Shown: one piece after another, positions 1 through 12,142 of the stretch
How the letters are laid out: each line of letters starts with the position of its first letter
How positions within the stretch are numbered: position 1 is the stretch's first letter
Source: Paralvinella palmiformis
Taxonomy: Eukaryota; Annelida; Polychaeta; Terebellida; Alvinellidae
Reading direction: 5' to 3'
Length of the DNA: 64,000 nt
Assembly: GCA_025642065.1 (NCBI GenBank)
Contig: JAODUP010000006.1
Location: 1,240,001-1,304,000 of the forward strand
Notes under the pieces: generated by a model
Told to the model about the DNA's origin: nothing
The model's input: only the letters and a program-made list of their open reading frames with translations
The model's database searches: none
Made by a program: the position numbers and the translations under genes

Positions 1-106
1 CCCCCCCTTCGGGAGGCATCTACGTTTGTTATCTAAATACCACATCTGTTGAACATATCTGGGCGAGATTTATGCCAGAATCATTTACACATCTGTATAA
101 CAGACA

Positions 107-184
107 GGTGTGTGTGTGTGTGTGTGTGTCCTGTGATATATGTTTCACGTCCAGTAATATATATATATATATATATCGTGCCGA

Positions 185-232
<48 letters not shown>
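107..232. repeat. Compound TG / TA microsatellites
   Basis: A TG run near 109-129 is followed by two TA runs (about 157-176 and 187-230). The short reading frames across it are simple-sequence artefacts. From 233 to about 1180 I see no gene. That stretch holds only another TG run (about 611-648) and a GTT-rich patch near 740-810. Confidence 0.9.
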
Positions 233-1179
233 CAATGGGTCAGAGTCGAAGTAGCGCGGGTGGTTTATCCAGTGTGGCGAATCATCATTCGGTTAAGGCA
301 CTGACTGATGAAGCCAAGTTTTGGCGGATATTAAACTTTCTGTAAACACACATTGTCACTTAGATGAGAGATTGAAAACATTCCACTCTTCACTTATAAA
401 GGCAATTTCTAGTCGTCGTTGTGTTATAGACAGTCGGCGGTAGAACGTTGGCGCCACTTTATCGATATTTCGAATACATTATTTTGTTAAAGCTGAACGA
501 GCCACACTTATGGTCTATGCCGGGTCTTAATGGCCGAATAATTGAGCTAGACTACAAGGGATGAAAGTTATCGGGAACGAACTACCGTATGCCGATTTTG
601 GACGGCAGGATGTGTGTGTGTGTGTGTGTGTGTGTGTGTCTGTGTGTATCCAGAGTCTACGCACTTTGATGTTCTTATCCATTATTCAAATTAGTTTTAT
701 GGTAATTTGAAGTCATGATAGTATGTTGCTATTTATTTGTTGTTGTTATTGCGATTCTTGACATTGTTGTTGGTGGTCGTCGTGGTATTGTTGTTGTTGT
801 TGTTGTTACGGTAGCTATCTATCTGATAGCTCTCTTTTTCCCAATCATAAAAGTTCTTACAAGTTCTCAGACGCCTAAATCTATCACTGAACTAGTGAGA
901 GGATCTCCGAGTTCCACTGACCTTTCTGACCTTAGGATCTGTCACTTATACACAATGTGATGTAATATTACGGATTTGGTTATAAGAAATCTGCTCAACA
1001 GACATCCCGAAAACCCACTCAGATCCGCTCCAGAGATCCGTACGGTCACGCCGGTCGCTTCCGGATTCTCAGCGGATTTTGTTTATGTGTAAGAAGGGGT
1101 TAGAGTTCAGGGCGTGGGACAGGTACATTGGCAACTGGTAACTAAGTGGTAGTGAGATTGGCAACACACCTCTAACATC

Positions 1180-1245
1180 TGGCTAAGTCTGAGGGGCGTT
1201 TCATCTTTCACTTCACCTCATTAGCTTTTACGGCCTCATATTAAT
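1180..1245 (+). mobile_element. Fragment of SINE family A (body only)
   Basis: The stretch reads like the middle of SINE family A (full copies at 29130-29315 and 33824-34003), from the part following box B: a 'GGGCGTTTCATCTTTCACTT' block, then CTTCACCTCATTAG and TTTTACGGCC. The tRNA-like head and the 3' tail are missing or diverged. The flanks (960-1180 and 1245-1540) show nothing else recognisable. Confidence 0.4.
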
Positions 1246-1556
1246 AATGATTTTATTTTAATGAAGAAATCAAACGTGGATTTTGGGTTAACATATTCGG
1301 TGCACCGTCATCAAGCACTCGGCATATAAATTATTACATGAGTATTTTGACTGATAACAGTCCTAACTCAAATATAGTCGAACTACCCAACAAATACAGT
1401 CTATGATAATAATATACGTAGAACGTATTGCTATATTGGTTATAGGACTAACAATAGTCCTGCACAGAGAGAAAATCTGCTCGCATAGCACCGCACACCT
1501 CAACCTGCTGCCTTGTATGTGTGTGACTGTGTGTGTGTGTGTGTTAGTGTGATGGT

Positions 1557-1919
1557 TTGGTTTCGTTGTTCGGGGAGAATCCCCAGGCTGTCGCTTAATC
1601 AGCACAGACTCTATGTTCGAGTGGTTGAGAAAGCTCCTCCCCCACCACTCACAGGGGAGCAGTACGGAAAGATGGAGCCGAAATACCTCGAGGGTGGTCA
1701 CTGCCAGAGTGTTTTACGTCCTCAGGGGGTTTTTAACGTCCCCCTTTATTTTAAATAATTCAGTGGAGACGGCAGCGCCATTTAACGTGGTCAGCCACCC
1801 ACGATGTAGTGAGCCGAGAAATTAATCCCTGGAAAAGTTTCGACCTCTTACGGGGTTCGAACCTGCGAGCGTTGGCACCAAGTGCCGGGTGCTTAACCAC
1901 TAGGCCACCGGGAGCTCAC
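1557..1919 (-). mobile_element. SINE family B, full-length copy 1 (tRNA-derived, with TSD)
   Basis: Read on the minus strand, the element begins near 1919 with a tRNA-like head: box A around GGTGGCCTAGTGGTTAAGC and box B GGTTCGAACCC, about 40 nt apart, as in Pol III internal promoters. A non-tRNA body of about 290 nt follows, ending in a short A/C-rich tail near 1557. The 12-bp direct repeat TAGTGTGATGGT lies exactly at both ends (1545-1556 and 1920-1931), which is a target-site duplication. A second copy of the same 363-bp length lies at 27397-27759. It needs a partner LINE for mobilisation. I cannot say which, although the window has several LINEs. Confidence 0.85.
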
Positions 1920-2014
1920 TAGTGTGATGGTGGGCTGCGGTTTGCCCGATGTAGACTGGTTGCCGTCTATGGTTGGCCACTCAGGTCAAAATTCAGTAGT
2001 TAGACAAGAGCACT

Positions 2015-2017
<3 letters not shown>

Positions 2018-2046
<29 letters not shown>
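2018..2046. repeat. (TA)n microsatellite
   Basis: Uninterrupted TA run. The flanks (1932-2354) show no recognisable element apart from this run. Confidence 0.9.
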
Positions 2047-2047
<1 letters not shown>

Positions 2048-2354
2048 CATGCGTGTCTAAACACGTAAAAATGGCTCACAAAATGACCGTTAGACATAAA
2101 TTCGTAAATTACGTACGCCATAATTTAGTATTTAAATTTAATGCATGTTTTAGTTGATCATCAGTTATATTTGTATAAAATAAAAACATTTCCCACTCTT
2201 AACACCATAGTGAATAAATTAAGAATGACGATTATTTTTATTCATAGCTTTAGGCAATTGGTCATTGCTATTTATCACCAAACATAAGATAATTTATAGA
2301 CACACGTGTTAAAAAATATGATAGGTGTCTATGATTTATGTGTTTTCATTTAAG

Positions 2355-2504
2355 GCGCCTCCGTGGTCTAGCGGTAGTGTGTTGGCCCACATATCACTAC
2401 CACCCGTGTTCGAGTCTCGGTGTGGGCATATCTGAAGGTTGTTTCGTCTCGGCCCATTTAGCCCACCTTATGCACAAAAGTGGCCGTAAAACATCAATCA
2501 TCAT
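2355..2504 (+). mobile_element. SINE family A copy (tRNA-derived, internally deleted)
   Basis: The tRNA-like head starts GCGCCTCCGTGGTCTAGCGG (box A region) and has box B-like GTGTTCGAGTCTC about 45 nt later. The family body follows (TATCTGAAGG, GGCCCATTTAGCC, GTGGCCGTAAAACATC) and a short ATC-type tail ends near 2504. Compared with the copies at 29130-29315 and 33824-34003, about 30 nt is missing from the middle of the body. No clear target-site duplication. Downstream, 2505-2930 holds only a (GAGT)n run near 2597-2630. Confidence 0.75.
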
Positions 2505-2929
2505 GGGCTGTTATTTGTTGAATTTCGTTTACCTGACATAAGGCAACAATTATCGGAAAATAATATTCATATGCACAATTTAGTTCACGCATTAAGTGAC
2601 TGAGTGAGTGAGTGAGTGAGTGAGTGACTGGTTTGCTCAGCTTCAGTCGTTGTAAAACCGGGGGCATATGATGGAACAATGATAGATTCGATCTGATTCA
2701 ATTCAGACGCGCGTGAAGGAAGTAATGGATTATGACTCTAATGGCCAACCATAGCCATCTGTCCTAGTTTAGCCCGAGTGTTAGGATGTAGCCATCTTTC
2801 AGTATGTTCCATTCATTCGCGGGGCTCACAGTGAGCTCTAACGTTGATATAGCGGTGAGTCTGGCTGGATATATCGGTGTATAACAATGACTTATTGTTA
2901 TTGTGGGAGTTTCTTCCGGTTGTAATTGT

Positions 2930-3384
2930 TGTTGTTGTTGTCGTTGTTGTACGCCCTCTGGCGGGAGAAGTTCCGACCTACGTCAGCAGCCGTCCAGATG
3001 ATCATAAGTGTTATGCGTAACCTCTGGCGTTTTTAGGGGGGAACGTGGCCAGGTGGTGGTTGACAACGATTCCGAAACCGGATATCTGGGATTCATCGTG
3101 CCAATCGAGGTCGCTGCTCCCGGGCTTCGCTCGGTTGGTCAAAGGCGAAGTGACGCCGACTGTTTTACGGAGGAAGCACGTGGTTTGTCCTGACAACATC
3201 CGGTCATCCGGGTCAGCTTGCCGTTTCGTTTTACGCGTCCGTCATGGCAACGCCGTTAACCATGGATTAGCCGTAATCCTTTGGAGCACTGTTTGGGGTA
3301 AGATGACTGGATTTGTCAACCGTGTTCGATGGATTGATTGATGCCGTTTCGGATGAAACGTTCCGGATTTATTGCTATCTCAGG
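2930..3384 (+). other. CpG-rich non-repetitive patch ending at a canonical donor (candidate 5' exon or promoter)
   Basis: This patch is visibly richer in GC and CpG than its surroundings. It contains a CRE-like TACGTCAG near 2979 and ends at CTCAG followed by GTGAGTAATT (donor at 3385), a near-perfect splice donor. Short reading frames cross it but none resembles a known protein and no start is convincing. The layout would suit a non-coding first exon of a + strand gene, or an unmethylated regulatory element. This is inference from composition and one splice signal. Confidence 0.25.
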
Positions 3385-3399
3385 TGAGTAATTACGGAG

Positions 3400-4064
3400 T
3401 TGTTCTTGTTATCGTAGGATGGGTATGAGGTTGTGGTAGTAAGAGAGGGGGGGGGGTGTGATATCGAATCAGATTTAACATTTCCCTCATATCGTCATAG
3501 TCTACGCGGATTTTTCTTCCTCTCCGAAATAGATACTGTTCATAATTTTGCTATCTTTCTCTCCCGTGGTTTGGCCAACACTGCATTATCAATTACTGAA
3601 AGTTCATAAATACCGAGAACAATCAACATCGAGTCGGAGCTGTCAGCTGTCATTTCAGAATCATGAGAATTGTGTCCGTGCGAGCAATGCGTTTCAATGC
3701 CTACAGCTAGTGTCTATAGAATGTACATTTTGTTTTGAATTATAAAAACATATACATGCAGCTTAGATGTTGTTACTTCAGACATTGTATTTGTAAATCT
3801 ATTCTGGACTTTAAATCTACTCTGGAATTTAAATAACCAAGACAAAATTCACATCACCGAAGAACACTTTATTCGTGTTCAAAAACAGAATTACTACACC
3901 ATCACGTATTGAACAATCAATAAGAAACACATACCTTGAAGAAGATGGTGTATATGAGGGATATCAGTCTGATAAATGAACTGTTAATATTTTACAGTTG
4001 AGATCTTATATATTCAGTACTTTCACATTTCAAATATTTATTCTGATTCTGTGGCATTACACAC

Positions 4065-4109
<45 letters not shown>

Positions 4110-5600
4110 TGACTTAATTCTGTTCTTATTACAATATTTGATACACAGCTGTATCATGTCAATGATATTACACACATGCAACACATTTTATTGAGACAGC
4201 TAAGTAATATATACCCTTGTCAATATGAGATATGGTTTAGACAAAAAATAAACATCTACATATAATTTCATGGAGTCATTTTGACAAAACATTCAACTTT
4301 TATAGTCATTAGTTTTTCATAAGTTAGATTAATATGTATATTTCAAGGCAGTTAAAATAATTCCACTTCAATGGTCAATCAATATTACAACTAATTTGGT
4401 CCATGAATAAAAACATACAATGACATGAATGTTGAAAACACAGTAATGAGGATGGGCTGAACTGCATCAATCTCATACATATGTAATTGTCTAATTACAA
4501 CCATGATAAAGGAGTAAAAAATGTGTAAATGTGTATTTCATTCATGAATATTAGGGGGTTGATTATAGGTAATTAATACATAAAAAATTACTTACTACTG
4601 AGGCAAGTTGCACAAAACAAAGCAATATTTTCTTGTATATTTAAACATTATCCATAATCCACCCCACCCCAATTTTCATGAATTAAATACCCATGCAGTA
4701 ACACAATTCATTCATATTGGCTGTAATTAGACAATTTCCTATTTGAAATAGACATATTTCACTAGCTTGTGAAATGAACATGTACGTGTTACATGTTAAT
4801 GCTTTTAGCCCAATTAAGATTCCAGAAGGAAGTATTTGTTGGCTAAAAATTATTTTGTAGCTCAAAATAATCAACTTAATTCAGATGTATCTTGCTAAAT
4901 TGGTTGGCAGGTAATTAAATAGTCCATGTTACATTTCACATTAGGCACCAAGTGATTTTGTATCAATAATTATAACTAAAATGCAAACATTATGTGGTAC
5001 AAACATTAGGAATTATTTTTTCTTTGAAGAAAACATATTTTAAGGGAGTTAATATGGCAAATACAAATGTGTCCATGTTACCTAAATGAGTCACCAACTA
5101 CATGGACCTAGCCTTATTTGTTTAATCCTGTACAAAGATGACCATCTATGTAAGCATAACAAAATGTCTCGCAGAGGGATGAAATAATTTTAGTTTCTTC
5201 AACCAACTATCCAATTTAAATTTATTATCTCATGGCAGCGTGAAAAAAGGACTATCCAGGATTTGTTTTCTCCGTAAGCAGACAATTTGGTGCGCAACAA
5301 GTCAGCATTTTTATGGTTTTTCTGGTGCTTAAAAATACAAGGATATACGAGGTGATTCACAGAGCTAAGCACTGGTGACGTCACCTGGCAAGGTCAAGGT
5401 CGAGAAAATAAATGGCGCCAATTTCGAAGTTCAGTTGCCACATAAAATCAGACTGTCTTCCATGCATGAAAACTATATTAGAACGCAGCAGTTTTTATAC
5501 ATAAACATGTTGATAATAACTTTTATTTAATGATTGACAATATAGTGTAAAGAAAAACGTCATTTATTGATATGAAAATAGAGCAAAGTTCCTCTTTAAC
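3400..5600. other. AT-rich stretch without recognisable gene
   Basis: About 2.2 kb of AT-rich, mostly non-repetitive sequence with one (TA)n run near 4067-4106. On the minus strand an AATAAA lies near 3867-3872, so part of it could be the 3' untranslated region of a minus-strand gene. I see no coding exon to support that. Open frames are all under 70 codons and not protein-like. Confidence 0.4.
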
Positions 5601-5633
5601 ACAAACCTCACGAACCACTCTCACTCTCACCCT

Positions 5634-5830
5634 ACCACACACACACACACACACACACATAACACACACACACACACGGGATCAAAGTGAGAACTGCCCC
5701 CCCCCACTCAACTGTCACCCATCTCGTTAGAGAAAGCTGAATAGAGGTGACGAAGAATGTGTGCATGGATCCTAAACTTTAATTACCCACTCAATCACTC
5801 ACTCACTCACTTATTCACTCACTCATTCTG
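5634..5830. repeat. CA and CACT microsatellites
   Basis: A CA run (about 5636-5677) is followed by poly-C and an ACTC-type run (about 5787-5825). The short stretch to 6070 is unremarkable. Confidence 0.85.
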
Positions 5831-6082
5831 AAATAGATGGTTCTATAGCTCGAATGTCAGCTGCAGGGGGAGAGGGTGCCATCCTGGCGGGGGTGGGGGG
5901 GGTCTGCTCTGAGCCATATGATGACAGGTGCCGATATTAAATTAATAACTGACTCACTGACCCACTCATTCAGATGTTGTGTTGATGAGACAATTAAAGA
6001 CGACACTTGACGTCAACGTTAATACCGTTCCTATGTGACATGACGTCACCACGACACAACCTCACATTAAGAACGACGCTAG

Positions 6083-6340
6083 GCTTGGTGGCTCAGTGAT
6101 AACGTAGTGAACTAAACACCGAGATGTTCCCGCTTCGATTCCACCGTCCGGCTACTGCTTTTTGCGTGTTGGGCGACTGGTTGACTCCCGAACTGATATT
6201 ATGGATCATCGTTGCGGGGTACACGCTCATAATTGCCGACAAGGAAAGGTGTACTCCCTCGGGGAGTTGACTGCGGTGCTGAATTATATGGCTCGGTGCC
6301 AAGAATAAGAAAGAGCCAATGATAAACAATGACCGGTCGA
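6083..6340 (+). mobile_element. tRNA-derived SINE-like element (family E)
   Basis: A tRNA-like head is visible: box A-like GGTGGCTCAGTGATAA, then box B-like CGCTTCGATTCCACC about 40 nt later, followed by a body of about 190 nt. The GCTCRGTGATA head also appears near 32528, so it is a repeat family and not a single functional tRNA (no acceptor-stem pairing is evident). Ends are approximate. Confidence 0.55.
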
Positions 6341-6344
6341 ACAC

Positions 6345-6650
6345 TCCACATAACTAGCAGATGATTTTAGGCGCCCTACTGTTGGCGCTCGATGCGATGC
6401 CGAACGCGGCCGATGAAGGCCGAGGTAAGCCGATAAGTGCCGCGAGTGGTCGAACATCACCGACAGAGCTGAGAGCAATTATCTCCGACTTCGTCTTACA
6501 ATTATCGGACATCTGAGACAACCGGACTGAGCGGACATTGTTTATCGGATTGTGTCCGTCGTGAGGCGCGGTCGAGTGGCCATTAGGGCGTTCGGTTACC
6601 TGGTCAGTCCGCCATCTGTCTAATCTGATCACACTTTCTTCGTTGCCCTG
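6345..6650. other. CpG-rich patch, no clear coding sequence
   Basis: GC- and CpG-rich sequence of about 300 bp between AT-rich flanks. A minus-strand frame of about 92 codons crosses it but looks like no family I know and has no supporting splice context. Possibly an unmethylated regulatory region or an old GC-rich repeat. Confidence 0.3.
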
Positions 6651-6739
6651 AAACGTTCTTCCTCAGCAAATGTAGCAAAACATGTTAAGATTGCAAAAAG
6701 CGTTGTATTTCACGTAACACACTATATTCTTCAACTGAA

Positions 6740-6744
<5 letters not shown>

Positions 6745-6774
<30 letters not shown>

Positions 6775-7592
6775 GACAGAGAGATAGACTTTAAAATCAG
6801 AAAACTATAGATAGTCTATTGTAGGCGACTGTGTATTAAAAATCCTATAAATCTTTGTTGTCTTGTTCTAAGTGTAACAGACATGGCGGGAGAGTGGATA
6901 AGGTTTCTAAACCGAAAGTTCCGTGTCGGTTGAAAGGGAACTACATTGAAATGTTACTAGCACAACTTGCCTGCACTTGAACTTATGTACAATGGAACAA
7001 AGTCATCCCTTAAATATCCATCGGTAGGAAAGTTGAATCACCGCGAAGCAATATATATATATATATATATATATATATTGAGAGAGAGAGAGAGATTAGC
7101 TAAGCCTGTGTCTGGTCTGACACTCGTTCTCTCTACTCAGAAGATAAATCTAGTTACAAGAAAAGTTAAGGGCTGTAAAGGTGAAGTTTAAAGGTAATGG
7201 CGGGCTTCCAGTTTCAATTTACGGTAATCCAATTGTCTGAAATGCACATCCGAATGGTTTGAAGTGCTCTCAGTGAGTAATACAAAAAGAGGCAATCTGC
7301 ATAGAACCGGAAAACAAAGAAAACATTTTCTAGAAATCCTCCCTTCTCTCCTCTGCACTCACTGTTTATCACCGGAAGTCGTCTGCCCAATATCGTGTTG
7401 ATTGGCTGACCTCTAGTGATACAGAGGTTTTATTACCGTGTGTGTGTGTGTGTGTGTGTGTGCCATGATGTGTCACAGTGTGTTATGATGTATCACAGTG
7501 TGCCAGTATTAGGTACAGAGCCACAAATTGTGCATGTGGAACAGTGAATATCATTGATACCAGTAATCCCGAGACATATAATTCCGTGTCTT

Positions 7593-7653
<61 letters not shown>

Positions 7654-8052
7654 CCCATCCTTCCGACATATTGGTATTCTCCCTATTAGTAAAGCACTCT
7701 TGAATAAATACTTCCCATGCAGTGCTAATCTTTAACCATAACAAGCACTGGCGTCCAAAGTAAATAACTTTAGACAAAGAATCACCTGTATCACTGTCAG
7801 TGAATAGCACCGGGACTCCTACAAGACGCCAGCCAGTTCTCCGGATAGTCGTTGCTGAAGTGTTTATGTCCGAGAGGTGTTTAGGATAGTGTTTTCAGTT
7901 CCACATTTATCTTGTTTGAGTATCCGTTAACTGTACATTATAGTGTTGTCGTCTCCAGGTGGCGGCACTGTTTGTTGAATACAATCAAATAGTTAGTGTA
8001 CTTATCTGCTAGTAACATAAAACTTACATGGAATATATGTATAAATGTCATA

Positions 8053-8086
<34 letters not shown>

Positions 8087-8674
8087 GAGAGAGAGAGAGA
8101 GAGGGGGGGGATGAGATAGATGTGTATCACATCATTTAAAAGACCATCACTCAGTTTGACAGACAGCCTTCGTGGGATCCCGACGAGAGAAGTAGACAGG
8201 TGGGGGAAGACAGACAGGTAGATAGACGGATAGACAGACATGTAGACATCAGAACGGTAAATGTATGTTGAAGAATGTTGAAAACCACTCATCTTTAGAA
8301 GTGAGAAACACATATTGTAAAAGTACTAATATTTGTTTAGAGATATTCAGACAGGTGAAGCCTCCCTATGATTGATGGACAGAGAGAGAGAGGGAGAGAG
8401 AGAGAGAGATTGACTGGTTAGCTTCACACAGATGTCGAGATTATAGATAACATGGCTTGTCCGCCTGGCTAGCCGACTCTGCCAGCTATATTTAAATTAG
8501 CCAAATTAGTGCCCGATTAGCTATATTTGTATTAGCCAAACTGGTGATAACTATATTTGTGGTATCTATTAAACTAGTGCCCTGGTATCTGTAATTGTCC
8601 CATTGTATTGAGATATGGCGTTAAAAACGGTGTTGTTTGGCAATACTCTCTCTCACACACACACACTCTCTCTC

Positions 8675-8707
<33 letters not shown>

Positions 8708-9035
8708 GGCATGCGTGCGTGCGTGACCCAGTCCATGGTCCTGTTCCCTTTGTAATTTATAGAGAGGCTGACTGTCGTCGGTTTTTACTAATCACCCCCC
8801 CCCCCCCATCTCCCTCTCAGGTCATTGTAGGACGACGGGCCTTCGTCGTACTAGCGTCGGGTCGTGTCACTGTTTAGTTTGTCCGAGGCCCGACTAATGT
8901 TAATGGGCCCATCCCTTCATCCATCACTCATACACGGACGTGTCCGGGGACGAAACTCTCCGATGACTAAGCAACCCGAGCGACTTTAGTGTGGCCGAAC
9001 AGTCAGTGTTGGGTCAACGTTTCATAATCAGTCTT
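6745..9035. repeat. Microsatellite-dense intergenic stretch
   Basis: Runs of GA (about 6745-6771), TA plus GA (about 7050-7094), TG (about 7439-7462), CT plus TA (about 7590-7651), TA plus GA (about 8054-8108), GA (about 8382-8410), and CA/CT/TG (about 8650-8706) are separated by unique sequence without coding potential. Adjoining TA and GA/CT runs recur, a compound pattern also seen near 32950-33003. Confidence 0.7.
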
Positions 9036-9039
9036 CGAT

Positions 9040-9592
9040 GTCAGCTGTTAAGACACACTGCCAATACACACTACCACCGCCGCCAATACACACTGCCAAT
9101 ACACACTACCACCGCCGCCAAGACACACTGACAATACACACTACCACCATCATCACCACTAAGACACGCCGACAATACACTTTACCACTACCACCGCCAC
9201 AGAGACACACCGACAATACACACTACCACCACCAAGACACCGACAGTACACACTATCACCATCAAGACACACCGACTACCACTACCATCACCAAGACACA
9301 CCGACAATACACACTACCACTACCATCGCCTAGACACACCGACAATACACACTACCACTATCATCGCCAAGACACACCGACAATACACACTACCACTACC
9401 ATCACCAAGACACACCAACAATACACACTACCACTACCATCACCAAGACACACCGACAATACACACTACCACTACCATCGCCAAGACACACCAACAATAC
9501 ACACTACCACTACCATCACCAAGACACACTGACAATACACACTACCACTACCATCGCTAAGACACACCGACAATACACACTACCACCACTGC
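9040..9592. repeat. 38-bp minisatellite
   Basis: Tandem units of the type AAGACACACCGACAATACAC followed by ACTACCACTACCATCRCC. The clean part (about 9290-9590) has a 38-bp period (for example unit starts at 9367 and 9405). Units before 9290 are shorter or degenerate. Because 38 is not a multiple of 3 and no unit contains a stop, all forward frames stay open. The 164-codon frame at 9038-9532 is therefore an artefact. Confidence 0.9.
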
Positions 9593-9734
9593 CGTTGTTG
9601 TTGTTGTTGTTAGCTGACAGGGTAATTACAGATCCATGCTGTAACTTCTCCGTGTCTAGACGGGATGACGTTGTATGGGAAAGAATTGTGGGTGATGTTA
9701 ATACGTGATTAAAGGGAGAGTCTAAACGGCTCTG

Positions 9735-9900
9735 ATTACGGGGTTACAGGAAGTTTGATTACAGAGGCATACACTACCAGCCGGCTGTTTGATTACAGGT
9801 GAGTGTATAACAGCTGGAGGTTTGATAACCGGGAGCTCATGACAGTCGGTGGCTTGATTATAGGTGAGTGTATAACAGCTGGGGGCGCTTTGACTGTTTT
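9735..9900 (+). repeat. Short degenerate tandem repeat (about 70 bp unit)
   Basis: GATTACAGGTGAGTGTATAA near 9791 recurs as GATTATAGGTGAGTGTATAA near 9856, each followed by CAGCTGG. A weaker GTTTGATTACAG copy lies near 9754. The repeated CAG/GTGAGT strings imitate splice donors and could mislead exon prediction. Confidence 0.55.
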
Positions 9901-10173
9901 ATGGCTTCTTTATAAACATAGACGGGGTCAGCTGGTAACAATTGGTTAGTTATTGTAATCAGTAACCGGTGATAACAGCTGGTATTGATGAACTGATGAT
10001 GAAGGGATGTATCTTGTTAGGTAAGTGGGTTTGTATAAGTCAATGATCGGGTGTTGGTCGAAGGTGAGCTCTGAGCTCCAGATCGCTACAGGTGTCCGCA
10101 ATTACCTCCATTCATCAATATACAATCGTGGTGTTACCTATATTTGTGGGATGTTTTCTACGCAAACGTCTTT

Positions 10174-10176
<3 letters not shown>

Positions 10177-10244
<68 letters not shown>

Positions 10245-10513
10245 AGAGACTGGTGAGACATTACACATGTCTCAGCAAGAAAAGTCGCCACTCTGGATTC
10301 AGTCCCCTGAAGAAACGTCCAGAGTTTGAATTCACGATTCGAGATTCTCTGTGCCTGTGCCTTATTATACGCAGCTAAAACACACAGACACAGAGAGAGA
10401 GAGAGAGAGAGAGAGACACACACACACAGAGAGAGAGACACACACACAGACACACACACACATACACACACACACACTCTCTCTCACACACACATTCTCT
10501 CTCACACACATAC

Positions 10514-10544
<31 letters not shown>

Positions 10545-10660
10545 GAGAGCAACAGAACAGAGAGATTGACTGACAAACAAACGCATAGACAGATAGGCAT
10601 ATAAATAGACAGACGGAGAAACAGACAGACAGACAGAGTAACTGGCTGACTGACTGACTG
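10177..10660. repeat. CA / GA / GACA compound microsatellite block
   Basis: A CA run (about 10177-10241), then after about 140 bp of unique sequence alternating GA, CA, CT and GACA-type runs to about 10660. The several 60-120 codon frames here are simple repeats. Confidence 0.9.
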
Positions 10661-10717
10661 ACTGACAATCTCTTTAGCCAAATTGGTTTCGTGATTGGCC
10701 TCAGACCTCTAGCCTGA

Positions 10718-10835
10718 TCTATGTCTGAAGGGTGTTTCATCTTTCACTTCGCTTCATTATTATTTGGAGTCGCTTTGTCAGCTTTGTCTACCGTGTATGA
10801 GCAAAACGGTCGTGAAATCAACAACAGTTTCATAC
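10718..10835 (+). mobile_element. SINE family A fragment
   Basis: Contains the family A body blocks TCTGAAGGGTGTTTCATC, TTTCACTTCGCTTCATTA, GGAGTCGCT and, after divergence, GAGCAAAACGGTCGTGAAAT. It lacks the tRNA-like head. A CA run follows near 10840-10856. Confidence 0.6.
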
Positions 10836-11114
10836 ACAGACACACACACACACACGCATGCACATATACAGACACCATTGGAACAGGCCCCATTGTTTAC
10901 AATATTGAAGTCGATTTATAGTTCGATGTGTCGGCGATATTAAATTGAATATTCATAAAGCATTTTATTTGATGGTACTTATTATTGTATGTCTAAAGTG
11001 GGGAAAGATGACACAATCTTCACACATCTGCCGGTCGATCCGTGGTCAAGCGCGATACTAGTCGAGCCATGGAGATGCCCCCTCCAATATATATACATCA
11101 TCAAATATGTGAAA

Positions 11115-12142
11115 TAGTCTACTCAATGGTCTACTAAATGGTCTACTCAATGGTCTACTAAATGGTCTACTAAATGATCTACTCAATTGTCTACTAAATG
11201 GTCTACTCAATGGTCTACTAAATGGTCTACTAAATGATCTACTCAATGGTCTACTAAATGGTCTACTCAATGGTCTACTAAATGGTCTACTCAATGGTCT
11301 ACTAAATGGTCTACTAAATTATCTACTCAATGGTCTACTAAATGGTCTACTCAATGGTCTACTCATGGTCTACTAAATAGTCTACTCAATGGTCTACTAA
11401 ATGGTCTACTAAATGGTCTACTAAATAGTCTACTAAATAATCTACTCAATGGTCTACTCAATGGTCTACTAAATGGTCTACTAAATGGTCTACTCAATGG
11501 TCTACTCAATGGTCTACTAAATTATCTACTAAATGTCTACTCAATGGTCTACTCAATGGTCTACTAAATAGTCTACTCAATGGTCTACTAAATAGTCTAC
11601 TCAATGGTCTACTCAATGGTCTACTAAATTATCTACTAAATTATCTACTCAATGGTCTACTCAATGGTCTACTCAATGGTCTACTAAATGGTCTCCCTAA
11701 AATGGTCTACTAAATAGTCTAATAAATGTCTACTAAAAAAATCTCCCTCAACTGGTCTACTAAATGGCCCTTAACTAAATGGTCTACTAAATTGTCTTAC
11801 TCAATCAAATGTCTACTCAAATGGTCTACTAAATAGTCCTACTCAAATGGTCTACTAAAATTATCTACTTAAAATTATCTACTCAATGGTCCAAAAAACT
11901 TCAAAATGGTTTTCTACTAAATAGTCTACTCAATGGTCCTACTAAATAGTCTACTCAATGGTCTACTCAGTGGTCTACTCAATGGTCTACTCAATGGTCT
12001 ACTAAATAGTCTACTAAATGATCTACTCAATGGTCTACTCAATGTTCTACTAAATAGTCTACTAAATAATCTACTCAATGGTCTACTCAATGGTCTACTA
12101 AATGGTCTACTCAGTGGTCTACTAAATGGTCTACTCAATGAT
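11115..12142. repeat. 12-bp satellite array (about 1 kb)
   Basis: About 85 tandem copies of a 12-bp unit, TCTACTCAATGG or TCTACTAAATGG, with GG/TA/GA variants at the end of the unit. The 11690-11920 part is more degenerate, with indels. Because 12 is a multiple of 3, minus-strand frames read as Ser-Arg-Pro repeats (11058-11294, 11926-12159) and the plus frame as Leu-Leu-Asn repeats. No codon context suggests these are expressed. Confidence 0.95.

Noticed and set aside
3011..3341. Overlapping 60-98 codon frames on both strands
   Set aside because: Frames on three readings of a GC-rich patch. No codon bias or homology favours one, so they were kept only as a CpG-rich patch.
9038..9532. 164-codon frame rich in Thr, His and Pro
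   Set aside because: It lies entirely in the 38-bp minisatellite. All forward frames are open because the unit has no stop.
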